The notes below the pieces were generated by a model. The model had not been told where the DNA came from. It saw only the letters and a list, made by a program, of their open reading frames with translations, and did not search any database. DNA of 42,882 bases from the NCBI GenBank assembly GCA_944388745.1, contig CALXJZ010000005.1, forward strand, positions 1 through 42,882, in the 5' to 3' direction. The stretch's first letter is position 1; each line of letters opens with the position of its first letter. Below, one piece after another: positions 35,211 through 42,882 of this stretch. This stretch comes from an uncultured Clostridia bacterium. GTDB taxonomy: Bacteria; Bacillota; Clostridia; TANB77; CAG-508. A program made the translations under genes and the position numbers.

Positions 35211-36395
35211 TTATTTATCTAATTTTATAATTTCTAAAAAATTGTTATAATATTGTTCTTTATGATAATTTTTATTTTTTTCAAATTCTTCATTTGCTTT
35301 TTTTCCATATTTATTTCTCAAACTATCATTTTCTACTAAATATTTTATTTTACTATATAATTTCTCTACAAAATTACAATCAGTTTGAATAGTAAATCCA
35401 AATTGGTCTTTTACTATTTCAGTTAGTCCACCCACTTTTGATGCAATAATAGGTTTTCCCATTGCCATTGCTTCAATTGCAACACACCCAAATGCTTCAT
35501 TACATAAAGATGGTATTACTACAATATCCATAGTATTATATACTAAAGGCATATCTTTTAAATCTATGTAACCTGTGAAAATAACTTTATCTTTTATTTC
35601 ATTCATTTCAGAATTTATCTTACTTATGTATTCATCTTTTTTCAAATTTCCATACCATTGTGAACCTACAATTAGTAATTTTATTTTTTTATTTATATTA
35701 CTAAGTTTCTTAAATGCTTGTACTAATTCTAAAATTCCCTTTTCTTCTGTTATTCTACCAGCATAACCTATAACAATATCATTTTTATCTATACAATACT
35801 TTTCTCTCAAATTTTTAAAATTTGTTTTCGTGAACAATTTGTCATCAATTGCATTTGGTAGTACCTTAATTCTATCAAAATTATCAACACTTTTTAGTCT
35901 ATTTTTTATATACTCACTTACAGTTATAATCTCTTTTGCACTATTTGCTATAAACTTATAATTTTGCTTTGTTTTATCAAAATTATTAAAATCATTATGC
36001 ATATGATATATAAGGTTATTATTGGTCTTTTTTGAAATTAATTTATATAGAAACATATTATTTTCTACAACAACTAAATCATAATTCTCTTTTCTAATCT
36101 TTCTAGCAACTTCTTCCCATGCTATATTAAAACTTTTTTTCTTATTCGTAATACGATATATAAAGCTTATAGCTTTTTGTATTATTTTTTTTACAATATT
36201 AGTTTTTATCTTTATAATATTAGTTCTCTTATATGAAAATTCTTGTAGTTTTTTATCATATATTGTATATAAATCTATATCTATTTTTTTTTGTTTTTCA
36301 TTTTCATCGATTAGATATGTAGTTAACATTTCTACCGCTCCACCTCTGACTGATGGTACAGGTAATATCATTGGAGATACTAAAGCAATTTTCAT
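35211..36395 (-). CDS. GT4-family glycosyltransferase
   Basis: The 394-residue GT-B retaining glycosyltransferase starts MKIALVSPMILPVPSVRGGAVEML with the Gly-rich acceptor loop. It has VLPNAIDDKLF, IGYAGRITEEKG, VIFTGYIDLKDMPLVYN and the donor motif IPSLCNEAFGCVAIEAMAMGKPII, containing the E-x7-E signature. It would add a sugar to the lipid-linked repeat unit. AGGTGA precedes the ATG. Confidence 0.9.
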   Translation of the reverse strand: MKIALVSPMILPVPSVRGGAVEMLTTYLIDENEKQKKIDIDLYTIYDKKLQEFSYKRTNIIKIKTNIVKKIIQKAISFIYRITNKKKSFNIAWEEVARKIRKENYDLVVVENNMFLYKLISKKTNNNLIYHMHNDFNNFDKTKQNYKFIANSAKEIITVSEYIKNRLKSVDNFDRIKVLPNAIDDKLFTKTNFKNLREKYCIDKNDIVIGYAGRITEEKGILELVQAFKKLSNINKKIKLLIVGSQWYGNLKKDEYISKINSEMNEIKDKVIFTGYIDLKDMPLVYNTMDIVVIPSLCNEAFGCVAIEAMAMGKPIIASKVGGLTEIVKDQFGFTIQTDCNFVEKLYSKIKYLVENDSLRNKYGKKANEEFEKNKNYHKEQYYNNFLEIIKLDK

Positions 36396-36403
36396 ATATT
36401 CAC

Positions 36404-37459
36404 CTACTTTATAAATGATTTAATTTTTCTCAAATAATTTTTTATGTTATATTTTATTTTCTCTTTATCATATATTTTGAATACTTTTTCATATTCACCT
36501 AAATTCCACAAATTTATAGCTTTTATATTTCTATCTTCAAATACCGTTCCTTTTAAGTATTCATAATTACTATTCTTTTGTATTTCCTTCCATTGTTCTT
36601 TTATATTTTCATATTGTTTTATTGTATTTTCCTTATTGGTTGTACGATAAATGTTAAATAAATTTCTTTCTGTTCCATATGATGTCAATGTATCATTAGC
36701 ACCTAACAATTTTTTATTTTTATCATAATATTTCTCTATAATCTCTCTTATTTTTTTATTTACTTCTATATTTTGCATCATATAATGTTCATATGAATAT
36801 TTATGCATTAAACCATTTTCATTAAAAAAGTAATGATATAAGCATTCATCTAAAAAATATATTTTATCTATATTACTTATAAACCTCAATAAGAATATTT
36901 TATCTTCAAGATGTATCTTTTCAAAATAATATTCTTCTTTCACTTTGCTTTTTCTAATAAACATTGACCAAGTATAAGAAGTAATATTTCCTAGAATTAT
37001 ATCATATACAATATTTTCTCTATTTTTTTCAACTTCTATTAATTTATTAGCATATTTGCCTAAATTACCCTTATAATAATTTTTATTAATAGTTTTATTT
37101 ATATAATAATTCATTTTTACAATATCGCTATTATACTTTTTTTGTGCCTTTACTAACTCTTCAACTGCGTTTTCTTCCAACCAATCATCTACATCAATGC
37201 AAAGAACAAATTCTCCTCTAGCTTTTTCAAATGAATAATTTCTAGCAGAACCTAATCCACCATTTTCTTTATGATAAATTCTTACTTTATCAGTAATTTC
37301 TTTTATTATTTTTACACCATTATCTGTTGAACCATCATCTATCACAATTATTTCTATATTTTTATATGTTTGTCTAAGTACTGAATTTATACATCTTTCT
37401 ATGTATTTTTCTCCATTATATAATGCGATAGCAACTGTTACCAAGTAATCGTTTTCCAT
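36404..37459 (-). CDS. GT2-family glycosyltransferase
   Basis: The 351-residue GT-A enzyme has VTVAIALYNGEKYIERCINSVLRQTYKNIEIIVIDDGSTD at the N-terminus, GGLGSARNYSFEKARGE and the metal site CIDVDDWLEENAVE. Its C-terminal part is Lys-rich without a membrane segment. It likely transfers a hexose or hexosamine to the growing repeat unit. AGAGGTAT precedes the ATG. Confidence 0.9.
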   Translation of the reverse strand: MENDYLVTVAIALYNGEKYIERCINSVLRQTYKNIEIIVIDDGSTDNGVKIIKEITDKVRIYHKENGGLGSARNYSFEKARGEFVLCIDVDDWLEENAVEELVKAQKKYNSDIVKMNYYINKTINKNYYKGNLGKYANKLIEVEKNRENIVYDIILGNITSYTWSMFIRKSKVKEEYYFEKIHLEDKIFLLRFISNIDKIYFLDECLYHYFFNENGLMHKYSYEHYMMQNIEVNKKIREIIEKYYDKNKKLLGANDTLTSYGTERNLFNIYRTTNKENTIKQYENIKEQWKEIQKNSNYEYLKGTVFEDRNIKAINLWNLGEYEKVFKIYDKEKIKYNIKNYLRKIKSFIK

Positions 37460-37469
37460 ATTTATACCT

Positions 37470-38351
37470 CTATTTTTTTATCTTTTCTACTATTTTTCTT
37501 AATAAAATTGCAAATTTTAAAGTGGTTTCTTTTATTCCTAAATCTTCTGATGCTTTTTTTATATTTTTGTTTTCATATACTGCTTTACTATAATAAGAAT
37601 ATCTTGATAGTCTTTCTAATAAATTCAAATTAAGATACTCTATACTTTCTTTTATGTATAATAATAAACCTTTTGGACTTTCTTTAAACTTTGTATAACC
37701 TAGTTTTGTTAGTCCATCATCTCTATACTCACATATATAAATTATATCCTGAAACCATCTAATTTTATATCCTTTTTTTGCTATCCTATTCCACACCACA
37801 GCTTCTGTTATGAATTTTTCTCCTTCAAATTCAGGAAACTTGTTTTCTTTTAAAACTGATGTATAAAATATTTCTGCCTTGTCACCTAAGATATTATATT
37901 TTCTTCTTTCTATAGATGTTGCATCTACAAATTCTCCCTTAAAAGTAGTTCCAACTAAAGTTTTATCTTCAAATCCTTTTGAAAAAGCAATTCCTGCAAA
38001 TTTTTCCTCTTTTGGTAATGTACTTTCATATTTAATAATCTTTTCTACTGCATCTTCTGTTAAATAGTCATCTGAATCTACAATAAAAAACATTTTACCT
38101 TTAGCAATATCTAATGCTTTATTTATTGCTCGATGTTTTCCACCATTATTACATTTATAGTAATACATATCAAACTGATTATCTAGTTTAATCCAACTAT
38201 TTACCAACTCTTCTGTTCCATCTTCAGAACCATCATCTATAATAAGCCATTCAAAGTCAAAAACCGTTTGCTTCTTTAAAGATTTATATAGATTTACTAA
38301 TATATGTTTTCTATTATATGTTGGTGTACATATAGTTAAAAATTTATCCAT
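37470..38351 (-). CDS. GT2-family glycosyltransferase
   Basis: The 293-residue GT-A enzyme shows TICTPTYNRKHILVNLYKSLKKQT, WLIIDDGSEDGTEE, NNGGKHRAINKALDIAKG and the metal site FIVDSDDYLTEDAVE. The C-terminal third is helical and basic. It resembles transferases that add sugars early in capsule repeat units. CGAGGAT precedes the ATG. Upstream lies a 377-base gap before the polymerase gene. Confidence 0.9.
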   Translation of the reverse strand: MDKFLTICTPTYNRKHILVNLYKSLKKQTVFDFEWLIIDDGSEDGTEELVNSWIKLDNQFDMYYYKCNNGGKHRAINKALDIAKGKMFFIVDSDDYLTEDAVEKIIKYESTLPKEEKFAGIAFSKGFEDKTLVGTTFKGEFVDATSIERRKYNILGDKAEIFYTSVLKENKFPEFEGEKFITEAVVWNRIAKKGYKIRWFQDIIYICEYRDDGLTKLGYTKFKESPKGLLLYIKESIEYLNLNLLERLSRYSYYSKAVYENKNIKKASEDLGIKETTLKFAILLRKIVEKIKK

Positions 38352-38433
38352 TTATTTATCCTCGTATAATGAATATATAGAAAAACATTATACATATCCT
38401 TTCTTTTAAATTTTTTATTCAATATTTTTTTGT

Positions 38434-38534
38434 TATAATGTTTATATAGACTCTGTGGACTAGTGACTTTATCTATCGCTTGACGATTTCCTTTGGCGGC
38501 TCTAGCCACAGATGTTTATTAATTAGAGTTATAT
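38434..38534 (+). ncRNA. Candidate structured RNA in the capsule locus
   Basis: TATAAT at 38434-38439 precedes a foldable stretch. The outer stem is ATATA(g)ACTCT (38444-38454) with AGAGTTATAT (38525-38534). The inner stem is GTGG(a)CTAG (38455-38463) with CTAGCCAC (38502-38509), and ATCG-CTTGA-CGAT forms a small hairpin inside. The bases are richer in G and C than the surroundings. It is antisense to the operon direction. I could not match it to a known riboswitch or RNA family. Confidence 0.45.
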
Positions 38535-38728
38535 TTTATTTGCTAAAAACAGGTAAAACATATCAATCTCAACACTTATCAAATGTTGCTTAGTTTGTAT
38601 TTTACATAATGCTAGATGCGTTATTTAAAAACGCTTATTTGTCATGCAATTTTCAATGTACTAATTAATTTAAAAAAAATTTAATTTTTTTCATAAAAAG
38701 ACTTGACATTCATATAGTTAGTCTCCTG
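38535..38728. other. Rest of the intergenic gap, no gene seen
   Basis: AT-rich sequence with a short GCGTT / AACGC hairpin near 38625 and a mixed A/T run near 38670. I see no open frame with a ribosome site. Confidence 0.5.
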
Positions 38729-39883
38729 TTACTGCAGATGGTAAAACATATTCATTCCTATATTTGCAAATATATTATTAAAATCATTCTGTAAAAAGAC
38801 TTCTATATTAATTGTCATTCCTATAACAAATAATATTATAAGACCTAAATAAATAGTTATACTTGTTTTTTTGTTTAAATCTAAATATTGTAATACGTAT
38901 ATATTCATAAACAATATTGCAAGATTTGAAAATCTTGTAAATATATCAAAATATTGTATAAAGGCCAATAATGTAAGTAAAATAATTTGTATTACATCAC
39001 AAAATTTATCTTCTATATTTTTTCTCATTTGTTTTGCTGTGATAAAATATACAATACAATAAAATACAGTTAATATCATGGCAAATTTACCATAATTAAA
39101 ATTCCAAGTTTTAAAATTATCTATCAAATACATATTAGCTTTTGATAACAAATTAGCCATAAAAATATTATTTTGAAATATTTTTATTAATATAAATATA
39201 GTACTTGGATATATTATTAATATTACTAATACAATATATATATATTTCTTTATTTTTCTAAAGTCAAAACTCATTAATAATCTAAGTATTGGAATTACTA
39301 TTAATGATGCATGTATAAATAATGGTAATAAATATAATAGTTTATATCGAATTTCTTTTTTTCCTTTTATATACTCTAAATAAAAAGATAGGAATCCAAT
39401 TGCAATCCCAAAAAATTGCGCTAATCCACTAAAGAAATTTATAAAGTAAAATACCCCTATAAATATTATTATCATAAATATTGCTTTATATGTACTTATT
39501 TTCTTTATTTTTGCATAATCTAATATAGTATAAAATACTATAAAATATGTTATTAAAACTATAAAAAACTGCAATAAACTATAATTTCCAATTTTAGATA
39601 TAATATAACATATAAAAGTAAACAAAAATTTATTGTTATTAAACATTATTGTTGAATATCCTGAAAAAGGTATCACAGAATATTGATTTTCCATTAAATA
39701 ATAATATTTATACAAATCTTGTAATTCATTTGGCTTAAAATTATATGCTAATATTGCAAATGACAAAGCTAATAAAAAAGCATATATTCCCCCATTTTTT
39801 TTATCTACAACCATTCCTAAAAATATAAGTGGAATAGTTAAAAATGGAACTAAAATAAATAAACATGTTACAAATATACTCAT
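38729..39883 (-). CDS. EpsG-family polysaccharide polymerase
   Basis: The 384-residue membrane protein with about ten helices has the EpsG/Wzy-type opening: NGGIYAFLLALSFAILAYNFKP, then a loop with DLYKYYYLMENQYS and later NKFLFTFICYIISKIGNYSLLQFFI. It would join repeat units outside the membrane. It lies next to the double glycosyltransferase gene. The ribosome site ahead of its ATG is weak (AATGAGAA), so the start is less sure. Confidence 0.85.
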   Translation of the reverse strand: MSIFVTCLFILVPFLTIPLIFLGMVVDKKNGGIYAFLLALSFAILAYNFKPNELQDLYKYYYLMENQYSVIPFSGYSTIMFNNNKFLFTFICYIISKIGNYSLLQFFIVLITYFIVFYTILDYAKIKKISTYKAIFMIIIFIGVFYFINFFSGLAQFFGIAIGFLSFYLEYIKGKKEIRYKLLYLLPLFIHASLIVIPILRLLMSFDFRKIKKYIYIVLVILIIYPSTIFILIKIFQNNIFMANLLSKANMYLIDNFKTWNFNYGKFAMILTVFYCIVYFITAKQMRKNIEDKFCDVIQIILLTLLAFIQYFDIFTRFSNLAILFMNIYVLQYLDLNKKTSITIYLGLIILFVIGMTINIEVFLQNDFNNIFANIGMNMFYHLQ

Positions 39884-39927
39884 TTCTCATTAGTATGATA
39901 TTTCTTTTATACCATTTTCCTTTCTTT

Positions 39928-42174
39928 CTATTTTAAATATATCTCCATCAGATTTTTTGCTGATTCTTTTATAGAATATCCTTTATTGATAAGTTCTCTT
40001 TCTATTTCTATTTTGTCCTTTTTTTTATTTTCTGTCAATATCTTTTTGGCTAAAATATCAATTGTATCATTTAAGCTAAAAAAATCTACCATTCCAGATA
40101 TAATATTTGTTTCTTTTGATATAGTATCTGATAAATAACATTTATTTTGGCCTGCTAAAGCTTCTACAACTACAAGTGGAAATCCCTCATATAAGGAAGG
40201 TAATACAAATATATCAAACATATTCATAAATATTTGTATATCTTCTCTTACACCTGGCATGGAAAAATACTTTTCTAAATTTTCTTGCTTTATTTTTTCT
40301 CTTATTTCCTCCAACTTGCTTCCATTCCCAACTAAAACAATTTTAAATCTGCTGTTTTTTTCCTTTAATGTCTTAGCGAGTTTTATAAAATATTTTTGAT
40401 TTTTTACTTCTTCAAATCTTCCTACATGACCTATAACAAAATCTTCTAAATTTATCCCTAATTCTATTTTCAATTTACTTGTTTCTTGGTTTGATACTGA
40501 AAAATATTTTTCTAAATCTATTCCATTTTTTATTATAATGAATTTTGAATTGCCAAATAAATATTTTCCAGCCTTTTCACCACAAGCTATTTTTACATTT
40601 GAAAAAAGTTTTATTAAAATTTTGCTAAAATTATTATATAATCTTCTTATTAATGTTTGTTTTCTTAAATCATTAGTTGTATGTGAATGTACTATTCTTA
40701 ATTTTATATTTGCTAAAAATGCCACTAAATTCACATATCCTGAATAATATGATATATGACTATGTATAGCTCTATAATTTCCTATATTTTTCAAAGTTTT
40801 ATAAATTGTTTTTAAATTATTTAGTCTTCCTTTTTCTGGAGAAGGTACTCTATATATTTTCCCACCTAATTCTTTTATTTCTTTATCATATTCTCCAATC
40901 TTATCTTCCATACATAAAAAATCAAATTGTATTTTATTTCTATCGATATTTCTGTATAAATTCATAATCATAGTTTCAGCACCACCATGATTCATTATTT
41001 TTACTACATGAATTACTCTATCAATTTTTTTTCCTTCATCTAGTACTTCCTTTCTAAATTTATCCCTTTTTTCTTCCAATTTATTTTTTTCATATTCTTG
41101 ACTTTTATAAAAATTTCTTTTAGCTATATTTTTCATTTTATCTTTATCTTCGATTAATTCAATTATTTTATATTCTAATTCTTTCTCATTTTTTTTTTGA
41201 ATGATACATTCATTTTCTATTAATTCCGGAATTCCTCCTACATTACTCCCAATGCAAGGGCAAGCTCGGCTCATAGCTTCTATTAGTGCCCTTGGCATGC
41301 CTTCTTGTAAGCTTGGTATGATATAAATATCTAGTTTATCCATCCAATTATATACTTCTTGTCCACTTGGCAAAGTTCCATCAAAATAGATGTTATTACT
41401 TACTCCATACTTTTTTATAATATTTAACCAGTTTTCTTTATCTCCTGCTCCTAAAAAATGCAACTCTAACTTATATTTGTCCTTTAATTTTGATATTGCT
41501 TTAATTGCAATTTCATGCCCCTTATATTTTATATTGAGCGAACCTATTAGTCCAATTTTTATTATGTCATTTTTTTTCTTATTTTCTATTTTTTCTATAC
41601 GTTTTTCTAAAATTTCTTCTGATATTGTGTCTATATTAACATCTGAACATCCTATACTATTTTTTTTATTTGGATATCTCTTTTGCAGAAATTCATTAGA
41701 TACATATAATACATTTTCTGCATTTTTTATATAATATCTATTTAAAATATACATTATAGGAGCTATTATTTTTCCTTGTATATTTCCGTAATTCCAAAGA
41801 GCATCAAATGCACACCCTACCATTTCTATCATATACTTTTTATTATATTTTTTTAAATAATGTAATGCTGTAATTCCTATAAAGCTTGGTAGTCGAACAA
41901 TAGCAAACTCTGTACTCTTTACTTGCTCTTTAACTTTTCTTATCATTCCTTTATAGTTTGAATTGACAGGTATAAAATTTATTCCTTTTATTATGTTTTT
42001 TGAAATAGTAAATACTTTATTTTTACCTTTTGAATCCTCTTGTCTGCTAACAACTGTAATATTCCCAAAATATTTACTATATTCATTAAATTTTTCTTGA
42101 TTTAATGGACCTCTTGTATAATAATCTTTTCCATCATATATAAACCTTGTATCATGAAAAAACGTTGTTTCCAT
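39928..42174 (-). CDS. Fused double GT4-family glycosyltransferase
   Basis: The 748-residue protein has two complete GT-B domains. Domain 1 (about residues 1-375) ends with IGLIGSLNIKYKGHEIAIKA, LHFLGAGDKENW and IPSLQEGMPRALIEAMSRACPCIGS. After a charged linker, domain 2 (about 385-748) restarts with RVIHVVKIMNHGGAETMIMNLYR and has IGHVGRFEEVKNQKYFIKLA, IVLVGNGSKLEEI and LPSLYEGFPLVVVEALAGQNKC. Both E-x7-E donor motifs look intact, so it could add two sugars in sequence. AAGGGGAG precedes the ATG. It is the first gene of the locus on this side, next to an insertion sequence. Confidence 0.88.
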   Translation of the reverse strand: METTFFHDTRFIYDGKDYYTRGPLNQEKFNEYSKYFGNITVVSRQEDSKGKNKVFTISKNIIKGINFIPVNSNYKGMIRKVKEQVKSTEFAIVRLPSFIGITALHYLKKYNKKYMIEMVGCAFDALWNYGNIQGKIIAPIMYILNRYYIKNAENVLYVSNEFLQKRYPNKKNSIGCSDVNIDTISEEILEKRIEKIENKKKNDIIKIGLIGSLNIKYKGHEIAIKAISKLKDKYKLELHFLGAGDKENWLNIIKKYGVSNNIYFDGTLPSGQEVYNWMDKLDIYIIPSLQEGMPRALIEAMSRACPCIGSNVGGIPELIENECIIQKKNEKELEYKIIELIEDKDKMKNIAKRNFYKSQEYEKNKLEEKRDKFRKEVLDEGKKIDRVIHVVKIMNHGGAETMIMNLYRNIDRNKIQFDFLCMEDKIGEYDKEIKELGGKIYRVPSPEKGRLNNLKTIYKTLKNIGNYRAIHSHISYYSGYVNLVAFLANIKLRIVHSHTTNDLRKQTLIRRLYNNFSKILIKLFSNVKIACGEKAGKYLFGNSKFIIIKNGIDLEKYFSVSNQETSKLKIELGINLEDFVIGHVGRFEEVKNQKYFIKLAKTLKEKNSRFKIVLVGNGSKLEEIREKIKQENLEKYFSMPGVREDIQIFMNMFDIFVLPSLYEGFPLVVVEALAGQNKCYLSDTISKETNIISGMVDFFSLNDTIDILAKKILTENKKKDKIEIERELINKGYSIKESAKNLMEIYLK

Positions 42175-42196
42175 CTATTTCTCCCCTTAATTATTT

Positions 42197-42237
42197 GGGT
42201 TTTGTAAAAAGTTTTTCTGTTAAAACTTCTACAACCC
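42197..42237 (+). terminator. Hairpin at the left side of the insertion sequence
   Basis: GGGTT..GTA..AAGTTTT - TCTGTT - AAAACTT..TAC..AACCC followed on the plus strand by TTGTTTTTC. It may stop plus-strand transcription entering the IS, or belong to the element's left end. Confidence 0.5.
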
Positions 42238-42262
42238 TTGTTTTTCTATATAAATTATTAAA

Positions 42263-42336
42263 ACTTGATATTCCCCCCTTTTTATTATAAAATTGATTTG
42301 CTAAAAACAAATTTTATAAAGGAAGTGATATCAAGT
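42263..42336 (+). promoter_or_regulatory. Hairpin masking the transposase ribosome binding site
   Basis: ACTTGATAT-TCC (42263-42274) pairs with GGA..ATATCAAGT (42321-42336), and ATAAAATT / AATTTTAT pairs inside. The Shine-Dalgarno AAAGGAAGTGAT lies in the 3' arm. It would form only in transcripts that start outside the element. Confidence 0.6.
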
Positions 42337-42337
42337 T

Positions 42338-42882
42338 ATGTATAATATTATATCAAATTTATTAGTACTTTTACAAGTACAACAGAAAATTATTTCTATT
42401 TTATTTCTTCTTGCTACTTCTAAACCTCTTAAATATGATTCTTCTCAATCTTGTGATAAAGTTCCTTATCATCGAATTGTTATTGACCAAATGCCTGTTA
42501 TTAAAGAAGTTAAGAAGTTTGATTATACACAACTCTTATCTGAATATCTTCAAAATACTGGTAAAGTCCTTAAGCCTGTTAAACGTCATGAAAACTCTAA
42601 AAATTCTGTTCCTGAAAACTTACGCTGTCCTTGTTGTAATGCTCCTGCTGAATATATTTATGATAATACTGGTGGTCGTGGTAGTTTCCAATGCAAAGTC
42701 TGTAAATCTAGATTTAATCATAAGTCTAGGTTCTCCAAACAAGTCCAATTTAAATGTCCTCACTGTGGTCGTGCCCTTTCTCGTATGAAAGAACGCTCTT
42801 GTTTCTATATTTGGAAATGTACTAGTTTAGATTGCTCTTTCTACAAAGATAATCTTAATTCTCTTTCTAAAAAAGAACGTGA
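42338..42882 (+). CDS. Transposase with two zinc-ribbon motifs (5' part only)
   Basis: An open frame starts at ATG 42338 and runs to the window edge, 181 codons visible. The N-terminus is hydrophobic/basic (MYNIISNLLVLLQVQQKI). Then come two Cys clusters, CPCCNAPAEYIYDNTGGRGSFQCKVC and CPHCGRALSRMKERSCFYIWKC, typical of zinc-binding N-termini of DDE transposases; the catalytic part lies beyond the window. I cannot name the IS family with confidence. Codon use differs from the neighbours, with many CGT and some CGC where chromosomal genes prefer AGA, and frequent CTT, which fits recent transfer. It does not contain CGG either. Confidence 0.7.
   Translation, partial: MYNIISNLLVLLQVQQKIISILFLLATSKPLKYDSSQSCDKVPYHRIVIDQMPVIKEVKKFDYTQLLSEYLQNTGKVLKPVKRHENSKNSVPENLRCPCCNAPAEYIYDNTGGRGSFQCKVCKSRFNHKSRFSKQVQFKCPHCGRALSRMKERSCFYIWKCTSLDCSFYKDNLNSLSKKER

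Noticed and set aside
38537..42314. Shared ATTTGCTAAAAACA at 38538 and 42294 as an IS remnant
   Set aside because: Fourteen bases in AT-rich DNA can match by chance; flanks do not align.
1..42882. CRISPR array, tRNA or rRNA genes
   Set aside because: No regularly spaced direct repeats and no cloverleaf or rRNA-like sequence seen.

Overview
The window is a visibly AT-rich stretch from a spore-forming, low-GC Gram-positive bacterium, most likely an anaerobic member of the Clostridia. The evidence is the sporulation and germination genes (spoIIP, spoVFB, a cwlJ-gerQ pair), Firmicutes-type LexA, a pta-ackA acetate/ATP pathway, strong AAAGGAGG ribosome binding sites, occasional TTG/GTG starts and sigma-A promoters with 17-base spacers. 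Most genes lie on the minus strand.

Layout. 1-3.8 kb: two subunits of a heterodimeric ABC exporter. 4.1-5.3 kb: lexA and a coiled-coil protein. 5.4-9 kb: pta with two tandem ackA genes. 9-12.3 kb: DUF4116 protein, trmB, an RluA-type pseudouridine synthase and a thioredoxin-reductase-like flavoprotein, punctuated by REP-like palindromes. 12.4-16 kb: spore and cell-wall genes (spoVFB, GH25-LysM muramidase, metallo-hydrolase, gerQ, cwlJ). 16-19 kb: secreted hypothetical, YcxB-like protein, Rpn-family nuclease. 19-21 kb: radical SAM / DUF4130 DNA-repair pair. 21.4-25.4 kb: LiaF-like/DUF4097 pair, HAD phosphatase, spoIIP, small membrane protein. 25.6-28.9 kb: glmM and a two-gene AAA ATPase + TOPRIM-like cassette that looks like phage defence. 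28.9-42.2 kb: a capsule/exopolysaccharide locus (CpsB phosphatase, CpsD kinase, CpsC co-polymerase, acyltransferase, flippase, five glycosyltransferase genes, EpsG-type polymerase). 42.2 kb to the end: the 5' part of an insertion sequence.

The main discovery candidate concerns decoding. Three otherwise intact genes (an ABC exporter subunit, cwlJ and spoIIP) are each broken once. Each break needs a +1 shift, and each lies exactly at an in-frame CGG codon, so that skipping the C restores the frame through a GGN (Gly) codon. Reading the whole window by eye, I found no other in-frame CGG in any gene, although CGG occurs about 33 times out of frame in coding strands and CGT, CGC and CGA are all used. 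This pattern suggests that CGG has no normal arginine meaning here and acts as a +1 frameshift (or four-base) codon. It is hard to explain as random sequencing error or gene decay.

Other points of interest are two families of palindromic repeats sitting at gene ends and supplying codons or stop codons, a candidate structured RNA at 38.4 kb, hairpins that mask ribosome binding sites (GH25 gene, IS transposase), and a palindrome at +1 of the pta transcript.
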